DNA from: Phymatolithon calcareum | Lineage: Eukaryota > Rhodophyta > Florideophyceae > Hapalidiales | Length of the DNA stretch: 64,000 nucleotides | Direction: 5' to 3' | Assembly: GCA_977006965.1 (NCBI GenBank) | Contig: OZ345370.1 | Coordinates: 1,426,001 to 1,490,000 of the forward strand | Shown: positions 42,698 through 51,975 of the stretch, one piece after another | Layout: each line of letters starts with the position of its first letter | How positions within the stretch are numbered: the first letter of the stretch is position 1 | Notes under the pieces: model-generated | Database searches by the model: none | What the model saw: only the letters and a program-made list of their open reading frames with translations | Told to the model about the DNA's origin: nothing | Position numbers and translations under genes: made by a program

Positions 42698-44545
42698 CTA
42701 CGGTCCAATGGAGTGTCCTTCATCGCCCTCTAAATCATGACCTGCAGGTTCGCCATTGACAATGTCATCAGTACCGGGTGGTGCAGGGTCAAACTCTTCA
42801 GACTCATTACATTGCATTTTCCTTGTATGTCGAATGGGAAATCCGCAATACCCAAGAACACCGGGCGATATTTCCTTGTACGACTTGAACACATCCTCGC
42901 ACGCTAACAGGGCCTGCTGTACAGATTCTGAAGCAAGCATGTGCTTCGCTTTTAAATCTTTCAAAAAACATTCCACAGGATTCATTTCAAACTCCGATGC
43001 GGCATTCGGGAATCGTACTTTTCGATACACATGCATTCTTTCCGAATAATTGGTCTCTGGATCTGTCACTCTAGGACGGGGAAGATCCTTGGTGCGTTGC
43101 GGACCACCGCTCCCGCCATGAACCCAACGACGTAGCACTTTCTCTCGAACATGAAGATTGGCTCTCCATGTAGGCGCAAAAACGATATTCACTATTTTGT
43201 CTAGAGGCCCGTCTCGCAACGCTGGGATGAAGTCTTCATTACTTCCTCGTCGTATAAATACGTGCACGAATTTTTGAAGCTCTTCACGTTTCCTGGAGTC
43301 CATATTTTCACGATACCGCCTCCGTTGGATAGAAGCGGGCTTCACAACATCCATAGCCTCAAAGCGACCGTTCGATCCACGATGCTTCTGACGTTCCCGG
43401 ACTGGCACCCTCGGCGCTGAAGAAGGTTGCACGGGCCCAGGACGAGTAAAACGTCCGGGAGTGACTGTGCGAACAACTGCTGCCGCAGAACGTGGATGTG
43501 CCGATCCGGTAACCTCAGCACGACCCGGAGCCGGTGCAAGAGCAGGACGAGAGCCTGATCCGGACACAACAGACACGCTAGCAACAACGCCAGCCGGAGT
43601 GACAGAGCGAACAACTCGTGGCGAAGAGATCGGAACAGATGTGACGACAGGAGCAGGTCTGGACACAACAGCTAGTGCATCCAGAGATGCATGCTCCGCT
43701 GTACTAGCGGCGGCTGAGACGGGTGGCCCATGCCCGGCGTGTGCTGGCGTGGAAGACGTTGAGCGACCAGCCATCAGCCTCAACGCAGAAACAGGCGCAG
43801 GCGCAGCCACAGTGGCACGCTGAGCTGCAGGTTCGACGTTGACAACAGCGAATGGTTGCGTAGGAGCGAGTTGCACAGAAGCCTTAGAAAGTGTTGGCAT
43901 TGTGTTCTTCTTAGGAAAGCCGCAGTATCCAAACACACCTGGCGAAATTTTCTTGTACGACTTGAGAACATCATCGCACGCGACAAGAGCCTCTTCCACT
44001 GAAGCGTACGGAAGAATATTTTCGCCTTTTAGAGTTTGCAGAAACCCACGAACGGCATTCATTTCAACGTCCGAGTTTGGAGTTGCAAAGCGCACTTTTC
44101 GATAAACGAACACCCTGTCAGAGAAGTTTGTAACTGGATCCGTGACACGGGGTCGGGGAAGTTCCTTGCTTTTCTGTGGGCCTCCAGTTCCACCATAAAC
44201 AAAACGGCGCACTATAGCCTCTCTCGCCGTTCGCGTCATGCGCCATGCTGGGGGGAAAATCAAACTCAACAATGTGTCCATTGGACCATCTCGGCTCGCT
44301 GGGATGAAGTCATGATCACTTCCGCGCCGGATGAAGACGTGGATGAACTTTAACAATTGTTCCTTTTTCCTCTGCTCAGCGATGAGACGAGTCTGCCGTC
44401 GCTGAACAGATGCAGGTTTCACAACGCGACCTTCATCCACCACAAAGCGCCCATTTCTTCCTCGAGGGTTGAGAGCAAGGCTTTGCACGTTCGTTCCGCG
44501 AGGATTCGGAGGAGAGACGTTTGTATTCTGTGTTGAACGCGACAT
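42698..44545 (-). CDS. Protein with two tandem copies of an unrecognised ~185-residue domain
   Basis: The protein has 615 residues in one exon from ATG at 44545. The unit occurs twice, at about 29-213 and 388-575. It starts with a basic GRF...VVKPASxQRR segment, then F(I/V)HVFIRRGS, then R(R)(F/W)V(Y/H)GG(T/S)GGPQ. It continues with LPRPRVTDP and VYRKVRF, an acidic EMN, and KSYK(K/E)ISPGVxGYCGFP. The copies clearly arose by internal duplication. Between them lies a Pro/Ala/Val/Ser-rich linker, about 214-387. The C-terminus is acidic. No stops or shifts break it, so it is under selection or young. Basic patches suggest nucleic-acid binding, possibly domesticated from a mobile element; that is inference. 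I do not recognise the domain. Confidence 0.7.
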   Translation of the reverse strand: MSRSTQNTNVSPPNPRGTNVQSLALNPRGRNGRFVVDEGRVVKPASVQRRQTRLIAEQRKKEQLLKFIHVFIRRGSDHDFIPASRDGPMDTLLSLIFPPAWRMTRTAREAIVRRFVYGGTGGPQKSKELPRPRVTDPVTNFSDRVFVYRKVRFATPNSDVEMNAVRGFLQTLKGENILPYASVEEALVACDDVLKSYKKISPGVFGYCGFPKKNTMPTLSKASVQLAPTQPFAVVNVEPAAQRATVAAPAPVSALRLMAGRSTSSTPAHAGHGPPVSAAASTAEHASLDALAVVSRPAPVVTSVPISSPRVVRSVTPAGVVASVSVVSGSGSRPALAPAPGRAEVTGSAHPRSAAAVVRTVTPGRFTRPGPVQPSSAPRVPVRERQKHRGSNGRFEAMDVVKPASIQRRRYRENMDSRKREELQKFVHVFIRRGSNEDFIPALRDGPLDKIVNIVFAPTWRANLHVREKVLRRWVHGGSGGPQRTKDLPRPRVTDPETNYSERMHVYRKVRFPNAASEFEMNPVECFLKDLKAKHMLASESVQQALLACEDVFKSYKEISPGVLGYCGFPIRHTRKMQCNESEEFDPAPPGTDDIVNGEPAGHDLEGDEGHSIGP

Positions 44546-44980
44546 CAAGCCATCAATGAACAATCGTGTTCACTGTCTCTTTTCCGGTCTATCGTTGGAG
44601 CTATTTTCCACCGCAGAATCGCACGAGAGTCCAAAAAATTTGAGGGACACCGACAGGAATTCTCCAGTCCGACTCCTCTGACGTCGCTGTCCAAATGGCC
44701 ACGTGTACACGTCTTATCGCCACGTCTTATCGCCAACGTGTGCGACGGGAATGTAGAGAGGAAGCTTTGCACTGCGGAGGGGAATCACTGTATTCAACCA
44801 ATAAGAGCAAACGATCTCCATTTGACACGCTAGTGAAGCTTCCTATTGGCCTGCAAATGAGCATTCCTGTCTGCACTTGTGCTCAATGGCGCACCGCCAA
44901 GAAATGGCATGGCATAGGGTTTTTTGAGTACAGAACTGCAGGCAGCGCGCCAGCCGAAACTCGCATTTAATCAGACACCG
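44546..44980. promoter_or_regulatory. Divergent promoter region with CCAAT motifs
   Basis: This 435-nt space separates the tandem-domain gene (-) from the GRAM-like gene (+). It has a CCAAT on each strand (accaataag near 44797; cctattggc near 44847) and a short tandem duplication, cgccacgtcttat, near 44715. No frame is supported. Confidence 0.4.
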
Positions 44981-45991
44981 ATGGCCTCCAAACTTCATGT
45001 CCTATCCAACCTCCAGACAGCCTCCTTATCAAGACAGAAGACAATACACAATATGTCTGAGGACTCCGAACGCTGGGCGCCTTTGCATCTCCCCGGCAAT
45101 GATGCGCGCGAGCGCGCCGCAGACATTCCGAACGGCGAGCTAGCGCTAGCTCGCTTTGGCGCATGGTTCGGAGGCGCCCGCGGCACGCTCTACGTGTCGC
45201 GCTCTTACGCCGCCTTCGCTTCTGGCGGCGCGCGAAGGCTACTCTTGCCTCTCGCTGATGTGCGCTTCGTTCGCGCCGCGCCCGCTGGCCGTTTGCAGCG
45301 TGCTGGCGTACTATTGAGACCTGCGGCGGGCGGTGAATTTCTGTTTTCGCTAGCCAGAAAGGAAGATGCACCCTGTGCGGTGCGATTACTCTCTGTGCTT
45401 GCGCAGCGTGCACGCTCCGGTGCTCATCTCGCCCCGCAGCCGGCCACTGCGACCGCGCAGATTGAGGAGGCTGCCGAGCATGGCCCGAGAGGAGCGGAGG
45501 GACGCGGACTGGTGTTTGAACCGAGGAGTAGACATCGACGGAGGAAGAGTCGGGGAGCGAGGGGACGACGACGGGTTAAACGTGATGAGAAAAGAGATAG
45601 GGAGGTCGACGATCGGGATGGAGAGGATGGAGATGTTGATGAGGCGGAGGGTGAGCTGAGGGAACGACGGAGGGAGAGGGTTGCATTCATGCTGGAGTCT
45701 AACGAGGAAAATACGGTGGTTGTGGCTGTAGAGAAGGAAAAGACTGTTGTGAAGATGATGAAGGCGATTGAGAGTCTCAACGCCAAGGTCAAGGATGCGG
45801 GTGATGAAATTCGGCGAAAAGTGTTGAAGAGTGAAGCTGCCAGTTGGTTTATCAAAAACCTTTTCGACCTTGCGCTTTGTGTTGTGGCTGGGATGGGTAT
45901 TATTGTTGCGGTTATCACGTTGCGAATGGCGGAGACTTATACTCTCCATTTGCGAATTCTTGGCATCAGCATCATGTCAGCTTCATTTTAA
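44981..45991 (+). CDS. GRAM-like domain protein with C-terminal membrane anchor
   Basis: The protein has 336 residues in one exon from ATG at 44981; ATG 45053 (MSEDSERW) is an alternative start. Residues about 50-137 (ALARFGAWFGGARGTLYVS, FASGGARRLLLPLADVRFV, FLFSLARKED) have the strand pattern of a GRAM/PH-like lipid-binding domain. Residues about 165-235 are highly basic then acidic (RHRRRKSRGARGRRRVKRDE). A coiled-coil stretch follows. A hydrophobic helix at about 286-315 (FDLALCVVAGMGIIVAVITL) is close to the C-terminus. A membrane-anchored lipid sensor or transfer protein of the GRAMD/Lam type is plausible, but no lipid-transfer domain is visible. The GRAM call is by pattern. Confidence 0.6.
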   Translation: MASKLHVLSNLQTASLSRQKTIHNMSEDSERWAPLHLPGNDARERAADIPNGELALARFGAWFGGARGTLYVSRSYAAFASGGARRLLLPLADVRFVRAAPAGRLQRAGVLLRPAAGGEFLFSLARKEDAPCAVRLLSVLAQRARSGAHLAPQPATATAQIEEAAEHGPRGAEGRGLVFEPRSRHRRRKSRGARGRRRVKRDEKRDREVDDRDGEDGDVDEAEGELRERRRERVAFMLESNEENTVVVAVEKEKTVVKMMKAIESLNAKVKDAGDEIRRKVLKSEAASWFIKNLFDLALCVVAGMGIIVAVITLRMAETYTLHLRILGISIMSASF

Positions 45992-47002
45992 TAATCATAG
46001 GAACATGGCACGTAAGATGTTGTTCTTTTTATTAAGCTCTGCATCCGAGAGGTCGAAAGAGCGTTGCTGCAGAATCAAACTTGGCGATTCCGTTTTTTGT
46101 GTAAGTGCTTTTGCGGGGGTAGTGTTACTGTGCATGAAACTTTGCACATGAGATCTAGGGTTACTTTGTACTGTAATCGAGAGAGATTACGACTGTGAGC
46201 GTAATCTTATTAATTTGCTACTATTTGATAACACTGCAGTTCGCAATGCAGAGTGTGAAGCAATGTGAGTAGTACGCAAATTGGATATATCGAAATCATT
46301 ATAAAGAACATCCGATATGTTCCTGCCTAGAAGCCGGGGCAGATAATCGGAAGACATCTAACAAACAAACTTTACTTTAACACAGTGTAGTATTGTGAAT
46401 CGTTCCGTTGGGGCTTACAGCGTCGACCAGGTATGTGCTATCTATGGTAATTACAATTACCTTCACGATAGGATAATTAGCTTCTTTGTGTTGCTCTGCA
46501 ACGTCGTCGTGCTACTTATGCCACGTTCGACGACCCTCTACAGTAAAGGGGGCAAGCACCCTTGGCTAGAAGTCTTCGTGCCCGCATCTATAACGGTTCC
46601 CTAGATGGATCCCTTGGTCTGCTTCCCTCGGCGCTAGCGTCGTTGTACCGCTTAATCTCATCTGATACCCTGACTCATCTGTTCTCCTGTGTTTCTTTTC
46701 CGTTCTTGTCCGTTCGCGTCATCGCTCTTTGCTGGACTTCGGGGATCTATCGTGCTCGCTCTGCCATGCGCTACCGCACATCGCTCGCCTGTTTGCAGTC
46801 CAGGTCAGCGCCCCTCCATTATACTACACACAGCACTCATAAGCATCCTCGGCAGTACTGTAGAATCTACACTTTATCAACCGAACTCATCGAGCTCCTA
46901 GGTAGCCAGGAACATTTCATACGTTCAGACAGAGCAGCAACTCTGGGGCAGATTTAAAACTGCAATCGGCGTGTCATCGCTGCATCCAACGCTCGACCAT
47001 CG
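45992..47002. other. Gene-poor spacer
   Basis: No supported gene. The longest frame (46562-46957, 131 codons) is Ser/Leu/Arg-rich without family features. A 7-bp hairpin, ggtaatt-ac-aattacc, lies near 46448. Confidence 0.4.
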
Positions 47003-47007
47003 TTTAA

Positions 47008-47380
47008 CCAGGGGAATGTTAAGGGGGGGAGAAACGCAGACCCTGTGTCATACCGCTTTTCCAAGATTATCATATATCGAGCCCGTTTGAAAAAGAAACA
47101 TTAGGGCGAAGATCGCATCATAGAAATACCAGAGAAATAAAAGGAAATCATGGGAACATTGGGAGTTCCTAATGTAGCGGCAGCTCTCGTTGCTCGATTC
47201 GTTTCTTGGTAAGAAATAACTAGAATTAAGGTTGGCGTCAAAGCTTTGGCGACAATTTTTGATACAGCGTTATCCTCATAAATCGCTATGCACAACGCGC
47301 GCCTCGTTTTTATTAGAATGTATGTTACTAAGTGATATGACACCGGGTCTGCGTTTCTCCCCCCCTTAACATTCCCCTGG
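47008..47380. mobile_element. 373-bp MITE with 40-bp inverted ends and TTTAA target duplication
   Basis: The ends begin ccaggggaatgttaa and match as inverted repeats over at least 40 bp with one mismatch, including the G7 run and agaaacgcagaccc. Both sides are flanked by tttaa (47003-47007 and 47381-47385). A TTAA target is typical of the piggyBac superfamily, so this is probably a non-autonomous piggyBac-type element. It contains no transposase; its short frames are not convincing. A related single end occurs at 51944. Confidence 0.85.
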
Positions 47381-47428
47381 TTTAACCCAATACTGTACTG
47401 TAAGCAAAGGAGTTTGCATTTTAAATGT

Positions 47429-47488
47429 AAATTTTGAATTCATACAATTGTATGAATTCAAAATTTCGCGCTCGAGCGCGAAATTTTG
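47429..47488. repeat. Two overlapping perfect palindromes (38 and 30 bp)
   Basis: Positions 47429-47466 form a 38-bp perfect palindrome centred on caattg. Positions 47459-47488 form a 30-bp perfect palindrome centred on ctcgag, and share caaaattt with the first. Each base pair was checked outward from the centre. Two smaller perfect palindromes follow at 47535-47550 (ccgcgg centre) and 47551-47568 (caattg centre). They lie at the left end of the inverted repeat around the piggyBac-like remnant. Confidence 0.85.
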
Positions 47489-47587
47489 GTTCAGCAGAGA
47501 TTTTTATGTCCCCTATAGTGTCTATTTTACGCGTAATTTCCGCGGAAATTTTCCCTCAATTGAGGGAATAACCCACGTGCATGGGGC

Positions 47588-47947
47588 ATGCGATTTTTCG
47601 CATATAAGGAAAATGTACATTTTTGATAGCAACATTGTGCTTTTTTAAACTTTTTGTCCTTGTTGAAAAATCCTGTTGAAGTGTCGAGCATCATAAAAAT
47701 ATCAGCTATGATTACGAAGTTACATGCGAAATATCGCATATAACTGGTTTACTCATAGCTCGCCTTCTTTTCGATAAAATGTCTTTACTGTAGTTCTATA
47801 GAGCAATAAAGGAGTCTTCTGAAGGCGAAGAGCATCTGTATAGAAGGCAGACAGCCCTCTTCGATTATCAACAGGAAAAAAATTGGAAAACCGGTGATAT
47901 TCTGCGAGCTGTGAAGTTTTCTTTGCTTGATATGCGATTAATCGCAT
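47588..47947 (+). repeat. Three copies of an identical-stem hairpin
   Basis: The hairpin atgcga-N4-tcgcat, followed each time by ATAA, occurs at 47588-47603 (loop tttt), 47724-47739 (loop aata) and 47932-47947 (loop ttaa). Stem and tail are constant; the loops differ. The first and third are embedded in longer inverted matches that include cccacgtgca (47572 and, inverted, 47959-47968). Confidence 0.8.
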
Positions 47948-48451
47948 ATAAGGTCTGCACGTGGGATAAGATTCATTTAAGTTTTTGCACATGAAAGCTT
48001 CTCGCTATCAAGCACATCAACAGCGCCAAGCTCATAGAGGACTTCAGCATGCGTAGTGAAGCAGTTCCAAACAGTAGAAGCGTCGCTAATGTATATTGTT
48101 GCACTATCAAGCGTATTAAATGGGGAGCACACAATGGTCGAGGTATTGCATTTTCAAACACTGCAGTTGTTTGCACAACAAAAGTAGTCATCATTACCTC
48201 TGCAGTCATTCTTTTACTTTTCTTAGGATAACGTGGCGTCCAACACTGCTCTCGAATGCAAATGTACGTTCTGGCGCGACTGAACGTCGACAAGTAATGC
48301 GCGTGTCAAATGCTATCGCTGAGTTGCTCGCCCGGCACTTCACAAAACCTTCGCTGCGTCATGTGCTGCTGACACTCTGCATGGGCACCAGAGAATAACA
48401 GCCAGCTAACAATCTAGAAAATCGCCAGAAGAGTTAGATGACCCCTGTAAA

Positions 48452-50166
48452 CTATAGGCGCACTTGTTGAATCTCTGCAGAGTCAGCACTCACCAAGTAT
48501 GAATCCGCACATGCAATGCGCATTATACCGGCATATACGGCCACAAGGCAGCACAGAACTGCCATTCCGTGGGCCATATCGCCTTCAAATCTCTTTGACA
48601 CAGTGTGCTTTCTGTGGTCATTCATGGGATCGACAGAATCTGGACCGAGCGACCAGCGGTACTGCGAAGAATATATGTCGCCTAATTCACATGATTGCAC
48701 TCTGAATGAAATCAATCGGATGTATTCGGCCACGGCATCCCTGTTTTTGAAGAAGAAGGGCCGGGGAAATGTTTCTTCGGCCTCGTAGACTTCCAGAAAG
48801 CGCTCTCAGCGCCGAACTCAACTCTTGCCATGAGGACGAGTATTTCGAAAAACTTAATAGGTTCTGTCACTGTAGTCTCTTTTCGCCCCTTTCTTCTTAG
48901 CTTAGCAGGTTTTCGCATGTAACTTGGGGAAACATCGTCACCACGCAATCGTACTTCGAATGAAGTCCAGTACCACAATTCTCGGATAAGAAGTCTCCGT
49001 TTAGAGTGCGAAGTTTCCACAACTGAGAGGAAAATCGTCCCTAAAACGGACATAGAACTTTCCACTTGTACCTTGGCACGCAATGAGCGCTAGTATTCGG
49101 CTCGCGGTCGTGCGTGATGACATCAAGTTCGCGGTGCGATGGTTGGTCACAAGGGCCCTGTAAGACTTAGGCGAGAGAGCTCAGAAGAGGGCGTTTAGAG
49201 CTTCTGAAGGTTGTATCGAAGCTTTTGTGCCCATCTGAGAAGCATGTGATCGCAACTGTAGACGATAAACAGGCGCTTCGCGATGAAGACTGGCAATGAT
49301 GAACACTGTAAGCAGGTCTGGGCGGTACCGCGCTTTTGCCGGTGTTGAATCGGTTCAATCTGCTGAGCGTCTGGAATGTCATCGTCAGCGTTCTTTGCCT
49401 TGACGTTGACAAAATTGACCGTCTTAATCTTTGTTAAAGCAAAGCTTCTGCAACCAACTGTGCATGATGCCATGCGAGCATGCCATTCTCTCGTATTACT
49501 GGTTGGCCAAACAGGTCAACTATCGAGTTGAAGTTACACGCACAGCCACTACTTACAGCAATAGTATTCTCTCGAGATCCTCATTCCAGCTTCAGATTTA
49601 GTACTTTAGCCTGTTCAGTTTTTCCTTCCAACCGAAAGGGGGAACAACAGAACATCAACCCAGAACAAACACCTTAATAAACAAGGACGTCAACTTCTTG
49701 TTTCCACCCCGCTTCACTTGGTGATCTATCCAAGCAAGCAACCTCAGTTGGCTCTCTTTGCCGCGATCGCCACGATATCTTCCGTGGGTTCCCGGCATAG
49801 TATCCTCCTGTTGCATTCATTTCATTCCGCGTCGGTGTACCCCCGACGCCTCAAGTCATCCATTTCGTTTTGCCGACATCGTCGGCATTCAAGACGAATT
49901 TCATCAATCTTAGTCTTCTTCAAAGGATGACGAATCAGAACCCATTTCACGCGATGTGACATGCTCGCGCCACCAATGATTTTTCCCCGAGTGCATTCTG
50001 AACCATACCACTCATCTTTTTTGACTTCGAAAAGCCTCCGCATAGTCTGGAGCACTCTACGAGACCGCTTACCGATACTGCCTTGGTGGGTACTGATGCA
50101 CCGACCGCGCGCGGCCGGTGTTTTTCTCCTGTAATGGCAGGCCTGGTACTTCTGAGTGACCAACAT
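48452..50166 (-). pseudogene. piggyBac-like transposase remnant (DDE_Tnp_1_7 type)
   Basis: Three minus-strand pieces in different frames make up the remnant. The first (50166-49822) has MSHRVKWVLIRHPLKK and a CRRC pair. The second (49083-48712) has FFEILVLMARVEFGAESAFW and FPGPSSSKTGMPW. The third (48733-48452) has SSQYRWSLGPDSVDPMNDHR. Motif order and wording match the N-terminal and early catalytic part of the piggyBac-derived transposases common in oomycetes and algae. Catalytic Asp residues further on are not visible. Frame changes make it non-functional. Confidence 0.55.
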
Positions 50167-50363
50167 ATTTTCGTTGCTAGCGCCGAACGAAGCGAGTTTA
50201 AGGTAGTATTGTGGATACTCCTTGCACAGAACATAAGCCAGGCTTTACGAATATGGCATGAGCGATTTGTTTCGAATTTTCTTTATGTATTTTTTCGTGC
50301 TTTCAAACTGCCCCTCAATTGAGGGGGTTCGTAAAATAGACACTAGTGGTCATAAAAATCTCT

Positions 50364-50945
50364 GATTTCTATTTTTAACTTAGGGAACGGCTTGGTCTAC
50401 AGTTCCCCATTTTTGGCTTAAGATATAGAAGAGAAGTTACACGGATCTTTGCAGTCCCTTTCCGCGGTCTCATACGCCTACATCGCCCACCCCAGAATTA
50501 GTAGAAAAGTACAAATTTCCATGTCGTAATCACAGTTAGAATTTCCAAGGATCTTCTTTTATTTCAAACAATCACAGGAAGCGAATTGGCGATCTCATGG
50601 ATGCATTTAACGCTAGGAGCGGTACTGTGCTCGAGTAGGCAAAATCTGCGTTTTTCGGTCATTTTGGAACGCACAATGCAGATTTTGAAGAAGAAATAGA
50701 GATTTTTAATTAAAAGTTACCGACGCATCCAGACGCTTGGGGCAACTTTGCAATTTCCAGCTTGCGTCTTGCAGATTACTCAATTTGATAAGAAACGACC
50801 TGCCACGATCTCACGATAGGTACTTCCCTTGTTTTCCAATATGCCCGAAGAATGCTGCACATGTATATGTGCTATTTAAGGTACACCGGAAAGGCAGGAG
50901 CAGTGCTCTCCTTCGCCCACGCTATAGAAAATCAGATACCTAGCG
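50364..50945. promoter_or_regulatory. Syntaxin upstream region
   Basis: This 580-nt region lies between the piggyBac-like element and the syntaxin start and should contain its promoter. It has a 10-bp inverted repeat, caaaatctgc/gcagattttg (50640-50687). No frame is supported. Confidence 0.4.
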
Positions 50946-51902
50946 ATGGCAGACCGCCTCGCAGACTTGCAACGTGGTGAGCGTTCTTCCACGACCATAG
51001 TGGAGATGGATATCGAGGCCGGTCTGGACGAAGATTCGGAACGCCTTCATCAAGGTTTCAACCACGAATCTGCCGCCATCGAAAAAGTTCTTACCTGGGC
51101 CGATGGAGTCATTTCAAGCGTCTCCGCTTCACTCTCTGCCGGCAGTGCGTCCTCTCGCACCGAGGAACTCGAGAAGGTTGAAACAAAATTGCTCACCTCA
51201 CGCCGCCGTCTGGAAAAGATGGCCGACGACAACCGTTCATTCGCGGCGGTGAATTCCAGTCGACCAGCCACAGTGCGTACTCGCCTTGTACGCTACACAA
51301 AGCTGGGAAAGGATTTCCTTGCCGTGGCCGGTCGTCTTGCCGAAACGAAAGAATGGTACAAAGCGTCGCTTACCGCAGGCTTAAAACAGGCTGTGCTCGA
51401 TGTGAACCCCAACGCTAGCGAGCGTGCTGTCGATGCAGCTCTGCTCAACGGCGACCAACTTGAGACTGTGCTTGATGATCGAGGCTCGTCGGAAATGCGC
51501 CATCAAATTGCAGATATTCATGCGAGAAACGCTGACATCCAACAACTCGACAAGAGTATAGCAGATCTCAATCAAATGTTTCAAGACATGAGTATTTTGG
51601 TCGAGACGCAGCAAACGCTCATCAGCGACGTCGAACACAATGTGCAAGGGGCCAAGGAGGATGTCAAGAAAGTCAGCGAGGAAGTTGTGCAGGCCAGTCG
51701 ACATCAGAAGTCCAAGAACAAGAAGAAAATGTATATTATAGTGCTTGTCCTTGTAATCATTGTCATCATCGTTATTTCGACCACCGTACCAATCCTCACG
51801 CGTGCAGAACCGTCAGGTGAGTTTCAAAGCCCACCGCCAGCGAATTGGACTTTCGGAGCGAATTCGACTGTCCGACTAGCTCGATCACGACCGTACGAGT
51901 GA
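50946..51902 (+). CDS. Syntaxin (Qa-SNARE), plasma-membrane type
   Basis: The protein has 318 residues from ATG at 50946. Qa-SNAREs sit on target membranes and drive vesicle fusion by forming a four-helix bundle. An N-terminal three-helix Habc region spans about 25-150. The SNARE motif spans about 184-255 (LNQMFQDMSILVETQQTL), with Gln222 at the expected ionic zero layer. A Lys-rich juxtamembrane segment (KSKNKKK) precedes a membrane helix at about 262-285. Unusually, 33 residues follow the helix, with two N-glycosylation-like sites (NWT, NST); syntaxins normally end soon after the helix. A donor-like GTGAGT at 51817 suggests a last intron may have been read through. Confidence 0.88.
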   Translation: MADRLADLQRGERSSTTIVEMDIEAGLDEDSERLHQGFNHESAAIEKVLTWADGVISSVSASLSAGSASSRTEELEKVETKLLTSRRRLEKMADDNRSFAAVNSSRPATVRTRLVRYTKLGKDFLAVAGRLAETKEWYKASLTAGLKQAVLDVNPNASERAVDAALLNGDQLETVLDDRGSSEMRHQIADIHARNADIQQLDKSIADLNQMFQDMSILVETQQTLISDVEHNVQGAKEDVKKVSEEVVQASRHQKSKNKKKMYIIVLVLVIIVIIVISTTVPILTRAEPSGEFQSPPPANWTFGANSTVRLARSRPYE

Positions 51903-51943
51903 GGACCCGACCTTACTAAATTAGACTGTCCCAGTGCATCGGA

Positions 51944-51975
51944 CCAGGGGAATGTTAAGAGGGGGACAGTCCCGG
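51944..51975 (+). mobile_element. Solo end of the ccaggggaatgttaa element
   Basis: ccaggggaatgttaa, then a G run, matches the end of the MITE at 47008-47380. I found no matching inverted end downstream in the window, so this is a truncated or solo copy. It lies 42 nt after the syntaxin stop. Confidence 0.6.

Larger units (their letters stand above)
47492..50363. mobile_element. Probable piggyBac-type element bracketed by an inverted repeat
   Basis: The left sequence cagagatttttatg ... tagtgtctattttacg ... ccctcaattgaggg (47495-47566) recurs inverted at about 50312-50363, in the same order. The arms are 52-72 bp with gaps. Between them, on the minus strand, lies a decayed piggyBac-like transposase. 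Exact ends and a flanking duplication are not clear; TTAA occurs near both sides (47421, 50379). Confidence 0.5.
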
